The notes below the pieces were generated by a model that saw only the letters and a list, made by a program, of their open reading frames with translations, was not told where the DNA came from and made no database searches. The position numbers and the translations under genes are program-made. Positions 40,187-50,732 of a stretch of 64,000 nucleotides of DNA are shown piece after piece. The first letter of the stretch is position 1. Each line of letters starts with the position of its first letter. This stretch comes from Xiphydria camelus (lineage: Eukaryota; Arthropoda; Insecta; Hymenoptera; Xiphydriidae). The stretch is from contig OY783195.1 of the NCBI GenBank assembly GCA_963678675.1, positions 9,987,277 through 10,051,276 of the forward strand, read 5' to 3'.

Positions 40187-42391
40187 ATGTTAAAACGCAA
40201 GCGAAATTCTCAACACGGATGTGGATACCGTAAAAATTTTGAAGATCTTGGTAGTAAACAAAAGCGTAATCGACGTCGTACTGCAATTAATGTTCTACTG
40301 GCGCAGATCGACGAAGAAAAAGCAAAGTTATCTAAATTTAAGTGCGAAGAACCAGTGCAACCGGCATCTGTACATATTAATGGACATAATAATATTACTT
40401 TTTCCGCCGAAGTGGACAATTCTAATAATTCTTCCACCAGTAGTGATGGTTTTACCTCGGAAGAAGAGTTATTTACCGACGATGAAGATATCGACGACAT
40501 CCATTTGGATTCTTCAGAAGATGGAGGAAACGATTCAAGTGAACAACAAGATTTTGATTTTGAAGAGAACAATGAAAAGTTCAACTACATTCAAAATTTA
40601 AGAAGTGCATTCATTGATACCAACATGAATCACACGCAAATCAAAGCGATGCTATCAGTCATGCGACAACATGAATGTTTCTCATATCTTCCGAAAGATG
40701 CAAGGACTATATTAAAAACTCCTCGTCGCTCGGTACTCCTTGATGTTCGTCCAGGACAATATCTCCATATCGGAATTAAAGAAAATGTGGAACAAAGATT
40801 ATCAAGAATGCGCCATAGCGAAATTCCGTCAAAGATTTTAATCGATTTCAATACAGATGGTGCAAGTGTGGCAAAAAGTAAAGATGGTGAAATTTGGCCA
40901 ATCCAATTTCGCATCCCAAATATTTGCGACAAGCGACCGATGATTGCAGGCTTGTATAAAGGATCATCAAAACCTGCAGACTTTGCTGATTTTTTTGCTG
41001 ATTTCAATAATGAATTATTGGATCTCCTGAAAAATGGCATTCGACTTAGAGAAAATACGATTAAAGTCATTCTTCACGCCTTTATAAGTGACACGCCAGC
41101 TAAAGCATCTTGTTTAAACATCGTTGGACATACTGGATTTCATAGCTGTAACAAATGTACGATTCCTTGTGAACGCCATAAAACTGACCGTACAGTCATT
41201 TTTAAAGGAATTGGCCACGAATTGCGAACAGATGAAAATTTTCGTAATCTTACTTATAAGAATCATCATCGTGGTAATTCGGCATTTGATTCCTTACCAC
41301 TAGGTCCAGTAAGCCAAACACCACTGGACTATATGCATTTGGTATGTTTGGGAGTAACTAAGAAAATATTACAAGGCTGGTTGGATGGCAAATTTCGATC
41401 CTCAAAATTATCAGAACACGTCCAATCTCACATTTCTCATCGTCTTGAAACTCTTGCTGCTTATTGCCCGAAAGAATTTGCTCGAGCTCCTAGAAGTCTA
41501 GATCAATTCAAGCGTTTCAAAGCAACCGAATACAGACAGTTTCTTCTCTACACTGGACCTGTAGTTCTAATGGACCTGTTTGGTGAAGATATTCGCATGA
41601 AACACTTTTTGAAGCTGCATTTTGCAATACGAATTCTTGCTAGTTCCAACGATCGCCAAAACACTGACATCGATGAAGCAGAAAACATGTTAAAAGAATT
41701 TGTGTCTGAAAGTATTTCAATATACGGTCGAAATTTTTTGTCGTACAATGTACATAATTTGCTTCATTTAGCAGATGACGTTCGTCATTTTGGTCCTTTA
41801 GATCATTTCTCGTGTTTTCCTTTTGAAAATAATATTACATTTTTTCAAAATATGGTACGAAAACCTTCTCGACAACTTCAACAAATTTACAATAGGTTTC
41901 AAGAAAAAATGAAAGGCGGGCATCAAATATCTAACAAAAATACTTGTACCAATAATATTCAGGCATACGAGGAAAAAAAATACAAATCTAATTTAAATGC
42001 GACAGAACATGAAGACATACGGCAATTTTTCAGCATAAAAATACGTGGATTTACATTCAACACAAAGAAACAAAATAATTGCTGCATATTATATGATGGA
42101 ACAGTATGTATCATACAAAATATCCTACAACGACGAACTGATCAAAATTATTACCTAGGAATAAAAAAATTCATGATAGTGAATGCTGTGTATGACACTG
42201 ATAAACTTGACTCTCGAAAAGTGCAGTGTTTTAAATGTGAGGAAATTTGCAACGAAACTTCTACCATTTTAGCAAACAGTGTTCAATACAAAGGATATAA
42301 AATGCCATATTGGAGAAATAGTGAAAGGTTTTACGAACAAAACATTTATATAGTAGTTGGAATGATTAAGGAGGATTGGTTGACGATTTAA
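40187..42391 (+). CDS. Tnp2-like transposase of element 2
   Basis: An intact 734-aa single-exon ORF. The N-terminus is basic (KRKRNSQHG.., KRNRRRTAIN), followed by an acidic Ser/Asp/Glu-rich stretch (residues about 75-130). The core starts FNTDGASVAKS (about 222), then WPIQFRI, YKGSSKP, ISDTPAKASCLNIVGH and CNKC. Further on are TPLDYMHLVCLGVTKK (about 380), RSLDQFKRFKATEYRQFLLYTGP and FPFENNITFFQNMVRKP (about 545). The order of motifs is the same as in the 6458-8548 protein: DG, D-(A/T)-P-A, CX2C, DYMH-VCLG, R-SL--RKATE-R, FEN. These are the candidate catalytic and zinc-binding residues. It should act on the ends of element 2 in the nucleus. No stops or frameshifts, so selection or recent insertion is likely. 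Confidence 0.88.
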   Translation: MLKRKRNSQHGCGYRKNFEDLGSKQKRNRRRTAINVLLAQIDEEKAKLSKFKCEEPVQPASVHINGHNNITFSAEVDNSNNSSTSSDGFTSEEELFTDDEDIDDIHLDSSEDGGNDSSEQQDFDFEENNEKFNYIQNLRSAFIDTNMNHTQIKAMLSVMRQHECFSYLPKDARTILKTPRRSVLLDVRPGQYLHIGIKENVEQRLSRMRHSEIPSKILIDFNTDGASVAKSKDGEIWPIQFRIPNICDKRPMIAGLYKGSSKPADFADFFADFNNELLDLLKNGIRLRENTIKVILHAFISDTPAKASCLNIVGHTGFHSCNKCTIPCERHKTDRTVIFKGIGHELRTDENFRNLTYKNHHRGNSAFDSLPLGPVSQTPLDYMHLVCLGVTKKILQGWLDGKFRSSKLSEHVQSHISHRLETLAAYCPKEFARAPRSLDQFKRFKATEYRQFLLYTGPVVLMDLFGEDIRMKHFLKLHFAIRILASSNDRQNTDIDEAENMLKEFVSESISIYGRNFLSYNVHNLLHLADDVRHFGPLDHFSCFPFENNITFFQNMVRKPSRQLQQIYNRFQEKMKGGHQISNKNTCTNNIQAYEEKKYKSNLNATEHEDIRQFFSIKIRGFTFNTKKQNNCCILYDGTVCIIQNILQRRTDQNYYLGIKKFMIVNAVYDTDKLDSRKVQCFKCEEICNETSTILANSVQYKGYKMPYWRNSERFYEQNIYIVVGMIKEDWLTI

Positions 42392-42860
42392 AATCCAGGT
42401 AGAGTCGGTGAGATACTGTGCGTGCCATAATCGTGCGGAAAGCAGTCGATAATCCGGGTAAGGCAATAAATACCGATTGGAATTTTCGCACCCCGTCGGA
42501 GCTGCCCGATCGGGTCGCTATTACGATTCGGAAAGTACGCTCCGCTACCGTTAGCAAGCGGACCTTTCTGCGTATCTCCCTCTCCGATAACTGGGAAAAC
42601 CACCCTTCACTCAGTGGAACTTGGGTCCCAGGTATGCATCGCACCAAATAAAACTACCAGCACGACGCGTTTTGGGCCACTTGTGATCGAGCTTCCGATA
42701 CGACTGCTAGATTTTGACAGCACTAACTCCACATACACTGCAATCCTCCTTTGTCGTCTGTCGCCATCGCCTGAGTCCATTTACGCATCCCGCGAACCAA
42801 CGAACCGCGCGAACAGATACGTCAGATATTCCACTCTCCGAAGATAAACAAGCAAGGAAG
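42392..42860 (+). promoter_or_regulatory. GC-richer intergenic region of element 2
   Basis: Lies between the transposase stop and the DUF4806 ATG. Composition rises sharply above the flanking genes. It probably holds the transposase 3' end (AATAAA at 42647) and the promoter of the DUF4806 gene. No clear TATA box was seen. Confidence 0.4.
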
Positions 42861-44204
42861 ATGAGCGGGAAGAACGTAAATACGTCGGAATATTCTGTGG
42901 CTTCTACACATGACGGAACATCAGATTGGATGTCTCAGACAACGGTGCCAAGTGCTTCAATGAATTATTCCACGACGTACGACGGACCAGAATATCCTAC
43001 TTGTAATCAGCCAATACTGGTTCATTCGAGTTTTCAGTCTCCAGCTGGTCCTAGTGGTTCATGTTTCACGGAAGCGGAATTAACGCTCCTGGGAAATAAA
43101 GAAAAGGAGATTGATATTCCAACCAATAATAGTAAAAACGGTAGGTAAAACGTTTCTTGTTGTTGCAAAGCTTTAAAAATTGTTGATATTTCAAAAAGTT
43201 ATCGTTGTGACATAAACATAATTTTTATTACAGATGGAAATACGATTGAACCACATCGCGGCGAAGAGGATGGAAATAATACTGGAAGAACGAGACAAAC
43301 AGCATCTCGTGATGAAGTATTGCAGGAAATTCTGACAATAGTAAAGTACATTTCACTAATTTTCATAATCGTGTATTTTGTACACTTATAATTTCCATCT
43401 GTCTCTTCATTCGTTTAATTTTTACGATTAAAATATTTGTTTCATTTAAAGAGGAAAAGTAACGAAGTTTGCAAGGAAGTCCAATAAATAATTGAATTGT
43501 TTCAGGAAAATAAGTAATAAAGTAGATGCCATCGAAAAGAGGCAAAGATCAAAAAAAAATTTGGCAGCATTAGTTGCAACTTTAAATTTACCAATAGCAA
43601 ATAGAAAAGATTTCGATGCTTTAGAGCAAGATAAGGAGCAGCTACATATTTTGGTTGGTATTATATGTAGTTAAATATTTATGTCAATGATTCTCGTTTT
43701 GAAGACCATTTCTTTCCAATTATGTATAAAACGTAATATCTGTCCGTATTCTTTCTTTAGCAAGAATATCTTCAAGAGAGAGGAGGAGGAACGCTATCTA
43801 CGACCCTTAAGGAATTCTTCCAAGCGAGTCTCACGGACTCTTTCGTCGCAACAAATATAGTTTGGAAGGCATCGAAAGAAAATGAACGTAAAGTTCGATT
43901 CCGAAACTCTAATATGAGTGTCATCTTTTTTGGTAAGAAACAAAGAAATTCATATTTCTAATTGTAATTATTATGAACAGTTTTTAAAAAATCTTATTTT
44001 GCAGCTGCAGTGAGGAATATAAAATCCCTAGAGGGAGTTACTTATGAAGAGTTTAAAAAAGGGATGCAAATCTCTATAAAAAATGCATATCAACGGGTTT
44101 ACATGCAAAAAAATCGACTGAATAGTAATAAAAGGCCGGCCAGTTATGAAGACGACGACGAAGCCCGGGCTGCAAAGCGATATTATTCTTTAACTTTAAA
44201 TTAA
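42861..44204 (+). CDS. DUF4806 domain protein of element 2 (five exons)
   Basis: A spliced reading gives exons 42861-43140, 43234-43345, 43506-43653, 43761-43932 and 44005-44204, all with GT..AG introns. The exons sum to 912 nt, exactly 303 codons plus a stop. The first exon is Ser/Thr-rich and lacks the WPP head seen in element 1. Exons 3-5 contain NLPIANRKDFDALEQ, YLQERGGGTLSTTLKEFF, TDSFVATNIVWK and AVRNIKSLEGVTYEEFKKGM, ending AYQRVY. This aligns with the LPI..DDLDGFE, LGGKN..KVNNILRR, NLAKEYSFFGK and AINSTDCSEQEI..APQRYK segments of the element 1 protein, so both are DUF4806. The C-terminus is basic with KRPASYEDDDEARAAKR. Function unknown. The ATG at 42861 is the first in frame and follows a GC-rich 470 bp region. 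Confidence 0.82.
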
Positions 44205-44518
44205 TATTACTATGTAATTTTTTTTTATTAAAAAAGTTAATTAACGTCGTTCAGTGAATTTGTTAAACATTTATACCTACTATCCATTTAGTTTATTCCC
44301 TTTGCAAATTTTGCTTTCAAGATTCGAGTTTAATTAAATAACTGAGAATCATTTTAATAAATTTAAATTAGTATGACATATTGTTTACCGTTTAATGAAA
44401 GATATCGAAAGACATACTTGTGTGAATTAAACTTTCAATATACATTTATTGAATTTCAAGTACACAATGTGTACTTCAAATTTAATGTACGTGTAATTGC
44501 CAGTGCTTCCCATTCGAT

Positions 44519-44965
44519 AGTAGCAATCTAGTAGTAGGATTCTGCACTACAGTATAAAACTTGTAGCATACTTCTGAAGCGTTTACTGAGTACACAAGCA
44601 ATTATAGTACGTTACCGTCTACAGTAGCCATCTAGTAGTAGGATTCTGCACTACAGTACAAAACTTGTAGCATACTCCTGAAGCGTTTACTGAATACACA
44701 AGCAATTATAGTACGTTACCGTCTACAGTAGCAATCTAGTAGTAGGATTCTGCACTACAGTAGGAAACTTGTAGCATACTCCTAAAGCGTTTACTGAGCA
44801 CAGACGTAATTACAGTACGTTACCGATTACAGCAATAAGCTAGTAGTATCTTTCTGTACTACGGTAGGGAATTTGTGATGTGCTCCTGAAGCGTTTACTC
44901 GATACAAAAGTAGCTGTACAAAGTAGCCATGTACTGTAGAAAATTAGTAGTAGACTTCTGCACGT
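44519..44965. repeat. 104 bp tandem subterminal repeats of element 2
   Basis: Units start at 44519, 44623 and 44727 (each AGTAGC(A/C)ATCTAGTAGTAGG...GTTACCGTCTAC), with a diverged fourth at 44831 and a partial fifth at about 44921-44965. Units 1 and 2 differ at few positions. Confidence 0.92.
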
Positions 44966-45215
44966 CAAAATGTATGTTCCAAGACTTTCTAATGAATATA
45001 CACGCTTATGTTGAGACACATAATTCTGCATATGTATGCGATAAATTGAATCACAACCTTTTTGTACAACATGCTAAATGTCAGGGAACTCCGAAGGAGG
45101 TTTCTAACTTTACTACAGTTGTTCACTCTTATATTATTATTAGTATGCTCGTGTGTTATCTGGGAATGTATATGTGGTTTATACTTATAACGGTTCTCGC
45201 CTTCGCGCCTTCTAA
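44966..45215. other. No recognised gene
   Basis: AT-rich sequence between element 2 and the next MITE; nothing recognisable. Confidence 0.5.
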
Positions 45216-45555
45216 AAAGCCGGGTCTTCACTGCGCGAAACTGTTTTGCGAAACTGTTTCGCGAAACTAGTCTCGCCTCGTGTATACTTTGTACTCACCC
45301 CGAAAGTTGCTTCGCGAGTATGTTTCGAAGTGAGCAAAACGTCAGTCGGTTCTCGATCGCGCATAAAAGAGCTTCGCCTTCCGAGTGCCGCCAGTGTGAA
45401 CGTGCACCGTGTGTTTCGCCGGCACCATTGTCTCGCGCAAACTGGCGGCTCACCTTATTTTCGCCTGGAACCCGAAACATTTCGTCCCGACACTCGCGGA
45501 ACATTTTCGCGAAACAGTTTCGCGAAAGAGTTTCGCGCAATGAAGACCCGACTTT
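45216..45555. mobile_element. 340 bp foldback MITE with GCGAAAC repeats
   Basis: The left end AAAGCCGGGTCTTCACTGCG is inverted at the right as GCAATGAAGACCCGACTTT. Both arms contain several GTTTCGCGAAAC palindromes. Confidence 0.88.
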
Positions 45556-45960
45556 ACAGTAGACGGGTCGAGAAAATCAACTTTGTTGTCCACTTTTCTT
45601 TACAAGTGTCTGAGTTTTTGTTTCTCATGATTGCAATATTTCATTACCTTTAAAATAAAACAAAAATCATCGAAAAATATCAATTTTTAGTGAAGTTAGA
45701 GGCATTTGATTACCTTTATATTATTTTTTTTTATATTATAGGAAGGTTAGCTATCTAGGGTTAAATATCTCGAAAACTATTGAGAAGTTATCGAGACATA
45801 CTGCGGAAAAAGTGTAGAGAATTTCAAGACGAAACGATTGGTTTTTATCTCATTTTGTTACGATGAATGGTTCTCGAGATATCGCATTTTGTACATGAAT
45901 ACGCGCCGTAGCGCCCGCGCGCTCTTGTAATCAAATGCCTCTAATTTCACTAAAAATTGA

Positions 45961-46317
45961 TGTAGGAAACGAGGAGTCGCGAAATGAACTCGCAGGCCGT
46001 ACGTCTTCAGTCGTTAGCGTCGTGGTCTGAACTGCCCTTCCCTCCACTCGCTACCGAGCCCTCAGGTCGACCTTCGGCCCGGAAGACACCGTTAGGCCCC
46101 AATCGCCAGGCTGTCGGAACTCCGCTGCCGATATCCATCGGAGAGAATGCAGAGGAAAACTTGCCACTACCTCGAAACCGCTTTACAGCCTTGCCGATCG
46201 GGGGTCCCTTTATGGCAAGCCGTGACGCACTTACAGCTAGGCTTACTGACTAAAGGTCGGGTGACGCGGTCCGTCCGCACAAGCGTCCACTCGCATCGCG
46301 CACTTCCCGATACTACA
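45961..46317 (-). repeat. 3' LTR of the gypsy element
   Basis: 357 bp, begins TGTAGGAAACGAGGAGTCGC and ends CGATACTACA on the + strand. It differs from the other LTR by scattered substitutions and a short indel near 46140 (GGAGAGAATG versus GAAATG), showing the insertion is not brand new. Confidence 0.93.
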
Positions 46318-46345
46318 CTCGGCCATCCTGCAGGAACATCTGGCC

Positions 46346-47491
46346 TCAGATGTTGTCTTCGTCCTCGGATGATGATAGTTCGCTGCTCCTCGTATCCAAC
46401 CATGGCTTCATATGGTCGGCAGAGGCTGATGAGTTCCGTGGACCTGCATGTTCGCCGACTTTCTCTACGAGATAGCGATCGTTTCGCAATACCTTGCTTA
46501 TCTGGTATGGGCTTAGGAATTTCGGGTAAAACTTAAGCCCCGGCATAAATTGCGATCGTTTGATTGCTACCAATTCTCCTTCATTGTAGACTTTGGCAGC
46601 TTTTCTCCTCCGATTGTAGGTCTTCTCGTTTTCGGACTGGACTTTCGAAATCTTCTCTTTAGCTCGAGTGCGTAACTCATTTCGTTCTTGGTGAAATATT
46701 TCAATCCGTTCCCGTTCGATTGCTTCTTTCAATGGTAGGTCATCGTTAAGGCGCATGCGTACCTCTGTCAGCAACTCAAATGGCGGCACGCTTGTGCTTC
46801 TGCTGGGCGTTGCATTTATGTAACGTTGAGCCCTTCCAACGTATCGGTACCATTCTTAAGGCTTTGGTGATGATAACTTGCTTAAGAGAGGGATCATAAT
46901 CCTGTTAATCCGTTCCACTTGACCATTTCCTCTTGGGACTCCCGTTGTGATGAGCATGTGTTGTATCTTTTCCTCCTTACAATAATTTTCAAAGAGGTTT
47001 GAAGTAAATGCAGTTCCTTGATCCGATACTATTCTTCTGGGATTTCCGAATATTATCGACTTGTTCTTTAGTCGATCAACAACTTCAGCGGCGTCGGTGG
47101 ACTTCGTTGGGTACAGCAACACGAACTTGGTGAAGGCGTCTACTACGGTGAAAATATGTCTGTATTTCCTTTGGGTGGACGGCATTGGACCTAGGTGGTC
47201 GATATGGTAGGTGTCTAACGGAAGCTCTCGTTTCTCGATGCTGTAGAGTAATCCTTCCTACTTCCCGTGTTTCCGCTCGGCTAAGATGCAGTCCACGCAA
47301 TTTCGTACGATCTTTTCGGTCTTGGGGCGCATTTCCTTGAACCAATAATCTCTCTTGATTAAAGCCTCTGTTTTATTGATTCCGAAATGCCCTTTCTCGT
47401 AAGCTCGTCTGATCAACTGCGCTGGCAGTGCTTTGGGCACAACCACAAGCACATTGTCGTTCACAATCTTGTATAACAGTCCACTCCTCAT
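46346..47491 (-). pseudogene. Gypsy integrase region
   Basis: The minus strand reads an H2C2 zinc head (GHFGINKTEALIKRDYW..C..C), then in another frame YHIDHLGPMPST, FTVVDAFTKFVLLYPTKS and SDQGTAFTSNLFENYC up to GQVERINR. The D, D and E of the integrase core are present (DHLG; SDQGT; VERIN). A C-terminal part with RTRAKEK..ENEKTYNRRRK and YQISKVLRNDRYLVEKVG ends at 46346, 29 bp before the LTR. Breaks fall near 47260, 46855 and 46790. The protein would insert cDNA into host DNA, but this copy is broken. Confidence 0.85.
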
Positions 47492-47509
47492 CGCGTATCC
47501 CTCTACTGG

Positions 47510-48122
47510 TTACTGCTGCATCATCTCGAGTATTTTCTTCAGGTCGTCGTCCTCGCTTTGCGCTTTCTTCAATCTTGCAACGGTTCCTTCGTGATCTTCA
47601 GAGATGAATAGCGTTTTTTTAAGCGAATTCCGACTCAACGCGTCGACGTGCTGCATGCGTATACCTGAGCGATGTTCGACAGTGTATTGGAACTCTTCTA
47701 AGGAGAGGGCCCACCGAGCTACTCGCACACAGAGATCCTTCTTACTCGTTGTCATTGCAAAAGCTTGGCAGTCCGTTACAATCTTAAACGGAATGCCAAG
47801 TAAATAGACTCTGAATCTCCTAAGTGATTTTACAATGGCCAAAACTTCGAGCTCGTAACTGGTGTACCTCTCCTCCGCTTTAGTCATCTTTCCGCTCGCA
47901 TAATATACCGGATGTAAAGCGCCGTCTTCGTTATCTCGTTGCAAAAGAATCGCTATAAAACCATACATGCACGCATCGGTGTGCAATTCGGTTTCCGCTC
48001 CTAATTTATACAATCTTAAAACCGGTCGCTCGCTTAGCTTTCGTTTAAGCTCTATAAACGCATTCTTTTCTTCTACGTGAAACTTAAATTTCACATTATC
48101 CCTTAAGGCCCGCCGCAAATTA
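47510..48122 (-). pseudogene. Gypsy RNase H region
   Basis: It reads KKNAF..L--type sequence (EEKNAFIELKRKLSERPVL), LHTDACMYGFIAILLQR, HPVYYASGKMTKAEERY, ELEVLAIVKSL and KIVTDCQAF up to HVDALSRN. This is the RT-connected RNase H of Ty3/gypsy. It is joined to the reverse transcriptase upstream except for the inserted hairpin 48123-48301. A stop codon at 47508-47510 separates it from integrase. Confidence 0.88.
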
Positions 48123-48301
48123 AGCCCAGCCCACGCACGACACAGTGCAGCCCACGCGTGCGTTACTTCTGTAAAACATGATTACAAACGGAGTGGCGCA
48201 TATTGGAGAGCTGGGTCCAATATGCGCCACTCCGTTTGAAATCATGTCTTACAGAAGTAACGCACGCGTGGGTTGTGCGTGTGACGTGCATGGGCTGGGC
48301 T
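48123..48301. mobile_element. 179 bp hairpin MITE inside gypsy pol
   Basis: Almost a full palindrome, AGCCCAGCCCACGCACGACA at one end and its diverged complement at the other, with a loop of about 9 nt near 48213. It interrupts pol between RT (..PLTNLL) and RNase H (RRALRDN..). Confidence 0.92.
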
Positions 48302-49640
48302 CAATAAAAGATTCGTCAGCGGTCGCGCAATTATCGAATAGCCAGAGACGAACTTACAAAAACTGTTCGTCAGGCCCAAGAAGCTTTGCACGGATTTTAT
48401 GTTCGCGGGTTGAGGAAAATTTATTACAGCGGCAGGTTTATGCTCTGAAGGTTGCACCTTTCCATTTTCGACGATGTGCCCAAGATACTCTATCCTCTTT
48501 TGAAGGAATCGGCATTTTCCCCAATTAACTATTAGCCCATACTGGCTCGCGGTGTTCAAAACAATTTTCAAATTATCAATTCCCCACTCAGAATCTGTGA
48601 AAGGCACAATTAGATCGTCCATGTAAATTATGACAACCCCTGCTGCGATCAGTTCGCGGAAAATTGCATTTATGAATTTCTGAAATACCGACGGTGAGTT
48701 ACACAGTCCGAACGGCGTTTTCCGAAATTCATATTGCCCAGTTGGTACTATGAATGCTGTAAACTTTCGACTGCTTTCTTCGACGTCAACATGGAAAAAT
48801 ACGTTTTTGAGATCGATTGTACTGAAAACGTTTGCTCCTTGCAGTGAATCTAGTTGGTCTTCTATTAATAGCAGTGGATAACGATCTTTTATGATTTTCT
48901 TATTTAGCAATCGATAGTCTACGCATATTCTGGTTGAACCATCCTTTTTCTTTACTAAAACTATCGGACTCGCGTATTCTGAGCTGGATGGCTGGATGAT
49001 GCCCTCGTCCAACCAAACCTCTATCTGCCTATCGACTTCTTCTTTCTCCTGGGGCGAAAGCCTTCGCGGTCTTTGATAAATTGGCACATCGTCTTTTAGG
49101 ATTAAATGCATCTTAATGCCTGTCTCGCGCGTTTTAATCGGCTTATAATTCTCGACAATTTCGTCAATTATTTCCTTCTGCTCTGCGTTCGCGATGTAAG
49201 AGAGATCCACGACATTAGCTTCCTCTACAACGTCAATCTGGAATATTTCCGGAATTCCAGGCTCACGCTTGGTACAACTTTCCAATTTTGAGATGGACAC
49301 ATTTTTTCCGCTTATGTGAATTTCGAGGTCTTTCAAAAATTCGGTACCTACAAGCAACCCGTGTGCCATCAGCGTATTGGATACTACATGAATCGTTATC
49401 GGATAGCCGACCCCATCTACCGTGATTTCCGCGTGAAATTCGCCTAGCGTCTTATTATCATTAGAGCCAATTCCCCGAAACTGAATTTTTTGGCTCCCCA
49501 GCGTTGGCGCGCCGAGCTTCATATATTGTTCCGCGCGCATCAAATTTAGGTCGCTTCCGGTATCGATAAGAGCTGTTATCTTAATGTCTTTTATTATGAC
49601 CTCCTTATAGTACTTGCCGTCGATTCGTTGCGTGGCGCTG
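48302..49640 (-). pseudogene. Gypsy protease and reverse transcriptase
   Basis: The frame opens near 49620 with KITALIDTGSDLNLM, the DTG protease active site. A linker follows, then the reverse transcriptase: YQRPRRLSPQEKEEV, WLDEGIIQPSSSEYASPIVLVKKKDGSTR, DYRLLN, FSTIDLKN and TPFGLCNSPSVFQKF, then VIIYMDDLIV with the YMDD catalytic box, and YLGHIVENGKVQP. The ORF is intact from 49543 to the MITE at 48301. The protein copies RNA into cDNA. The copy is disrupted downstream. Confidence 0.92.
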
Positions 49641-50651
49641 ACTATACTTTTCGTGGGTTTCAGAGTGGTACATTTTTTGCCGCAACACTCCCAAACCCAT
49701 TACACTTAAAACACTTTGCACCTTTGTCTTTTGATGGACACGCCGAACTGATGTGGTTTTTGTCACTACAGTTGTAGCACCGTTTTCCACCGTGAGCATC
49801 TTGAGTTGTCTTCCTTTCCCTTATCCTCGTTTCCTTTGTCCTTCTTAGCGTTCGTCTTCATGCGTTCATACTGAGTGAGTTTTTCCTTTAGCTCGCGTAT
49901 GGTTAATGCGCCATATAATATAGCCTTATTAACTTCCTCGTCGTGAATTCCATCGATGATGTACTGGATGACCGCGCTGGTTTCGAGATCCGCTTGAGCC
50001 GCGATCTCGAGCATCTTATAGGCATACTCGTGGAAGGATTCGCGCGTCTGAAGTCTTTCTTCTTTTCTCCAGTTCTTTGTGGACCGTATGACTGTTGATG
50101 GTTCGAGCGAACTCCGTCTTAAGCGCCTTCTTAAGTCGGCTCCAAGTTTTTCCACACTTCTCAAAGCGTACGAATAATTTAGCCGAGCCGCGCAATAGTT
50201 TTTTCGCATAGACCACCTTCTGCATGTCTGACCATTCACAGAGTGAGGCCATTTCCTCGAAATCGTTGATCCAACGTCTTACGTTCAGCTTATCTTCACC
50301 GTTGAAGGTTTGTATGAAGTCTTCAACGTTCTTGAATGTTAGCATCTTCACCTTTCGACGTGCACCCCGTGTTGTTCTTGCCCCTCTAAGGTCGTCGCTG
50401 TCGTCGCTTGTGTTTTCGTCTTCTTCTTCTTGTTCGTCGTCGTCGTCTTCGTCTTCTTCCATTTCGCCGTGCTCTTCTTCCAACTTTAAAGCTGCCCTGA
50501 GCCGATTGGCCAGCTCCTCTTTACAGCCTGACGTCTTTAATTTTCTTCCTTTTAACGCCGTCTTGAGTTCAGATTACTTCATTTCTTCAACCCGCTTCCC
50601 GCTCACTTCACTATCACGCCTGGCTGTACTCTTGCCTGCCTCGTTATTACT
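49640..50651 (-). pseudogene. Gypsy gag
   Basis: It begins MSNNEAGKSTARRDSEVS at 50651, breaks near 50574, then continues with an acidic stretch (50483-50390) and the capsid-like segment VEDFIQTFNGEDKLNVRRWINDFE. A frameshift lies near 50100; after it SFHEYAYKMLEIAAQA and IIDGIHDEEVNKAILYG appear, then CYNCSDKNHISSACPSKD, a CCHC-type knuckle, before the protease. At least two frameshifts. Gag would form the particle and bind RNA. Confidence 0.82.
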
Positions 50652-50708
50652 CATTATTCGCGGCGAGGTTACTCGAACGTAATCTTGCTTCACACGCGAC
50701 ACACTCGA

Positions 50709-50726
50709 ATCTCGGACGAGCCCCCA
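50709..50726 (-). promoter_or_regulatory. Primer binding site resembling proline tRNA
   Basis: Minus-strand TGGGGGCTCGTCCGAGAT lies five to six bases inside the 5' LTR. It matches the proline-tRNA primer site known from other retroelements (TGGGGGCTCGTCCGGGAT) at 17 of 18 positions. Confidence 0.75.
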
Positions 50727-50732
50727 AAAATA

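Larger units (their letters stand above)
39013..44965 (+). mobile_element. Element 2: second transposon with Tnp2-like transposase and DUF4806 gene
   Basis: Defined by its gene content and by shared subterminal words. Motifs such as TACAGTAGGAAAC and CTACTACAGTA occur near 39020-39075 and in the 44519-44965 repeats. Exact termini and target duplication are not resolved, so the ends given are approximate. The gene order is transposase then DUF4806, the reverse of element 1, and the two proteins are only distantly similar to those of element 1. Confidence 0.7.

Noticed and set aside
42395..42640. Small element with CCAGGTA...CCCAGGTA ends inside element 2
   Set aside because: The two words are in the same orientation, not inverted, and no target duplication is seen.
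44519..44965. CRISPR-like array
   Set aside because: Repeats are 104 bp, contiguous without spacers, in an insect genome; they are subterminal transposon repeats.
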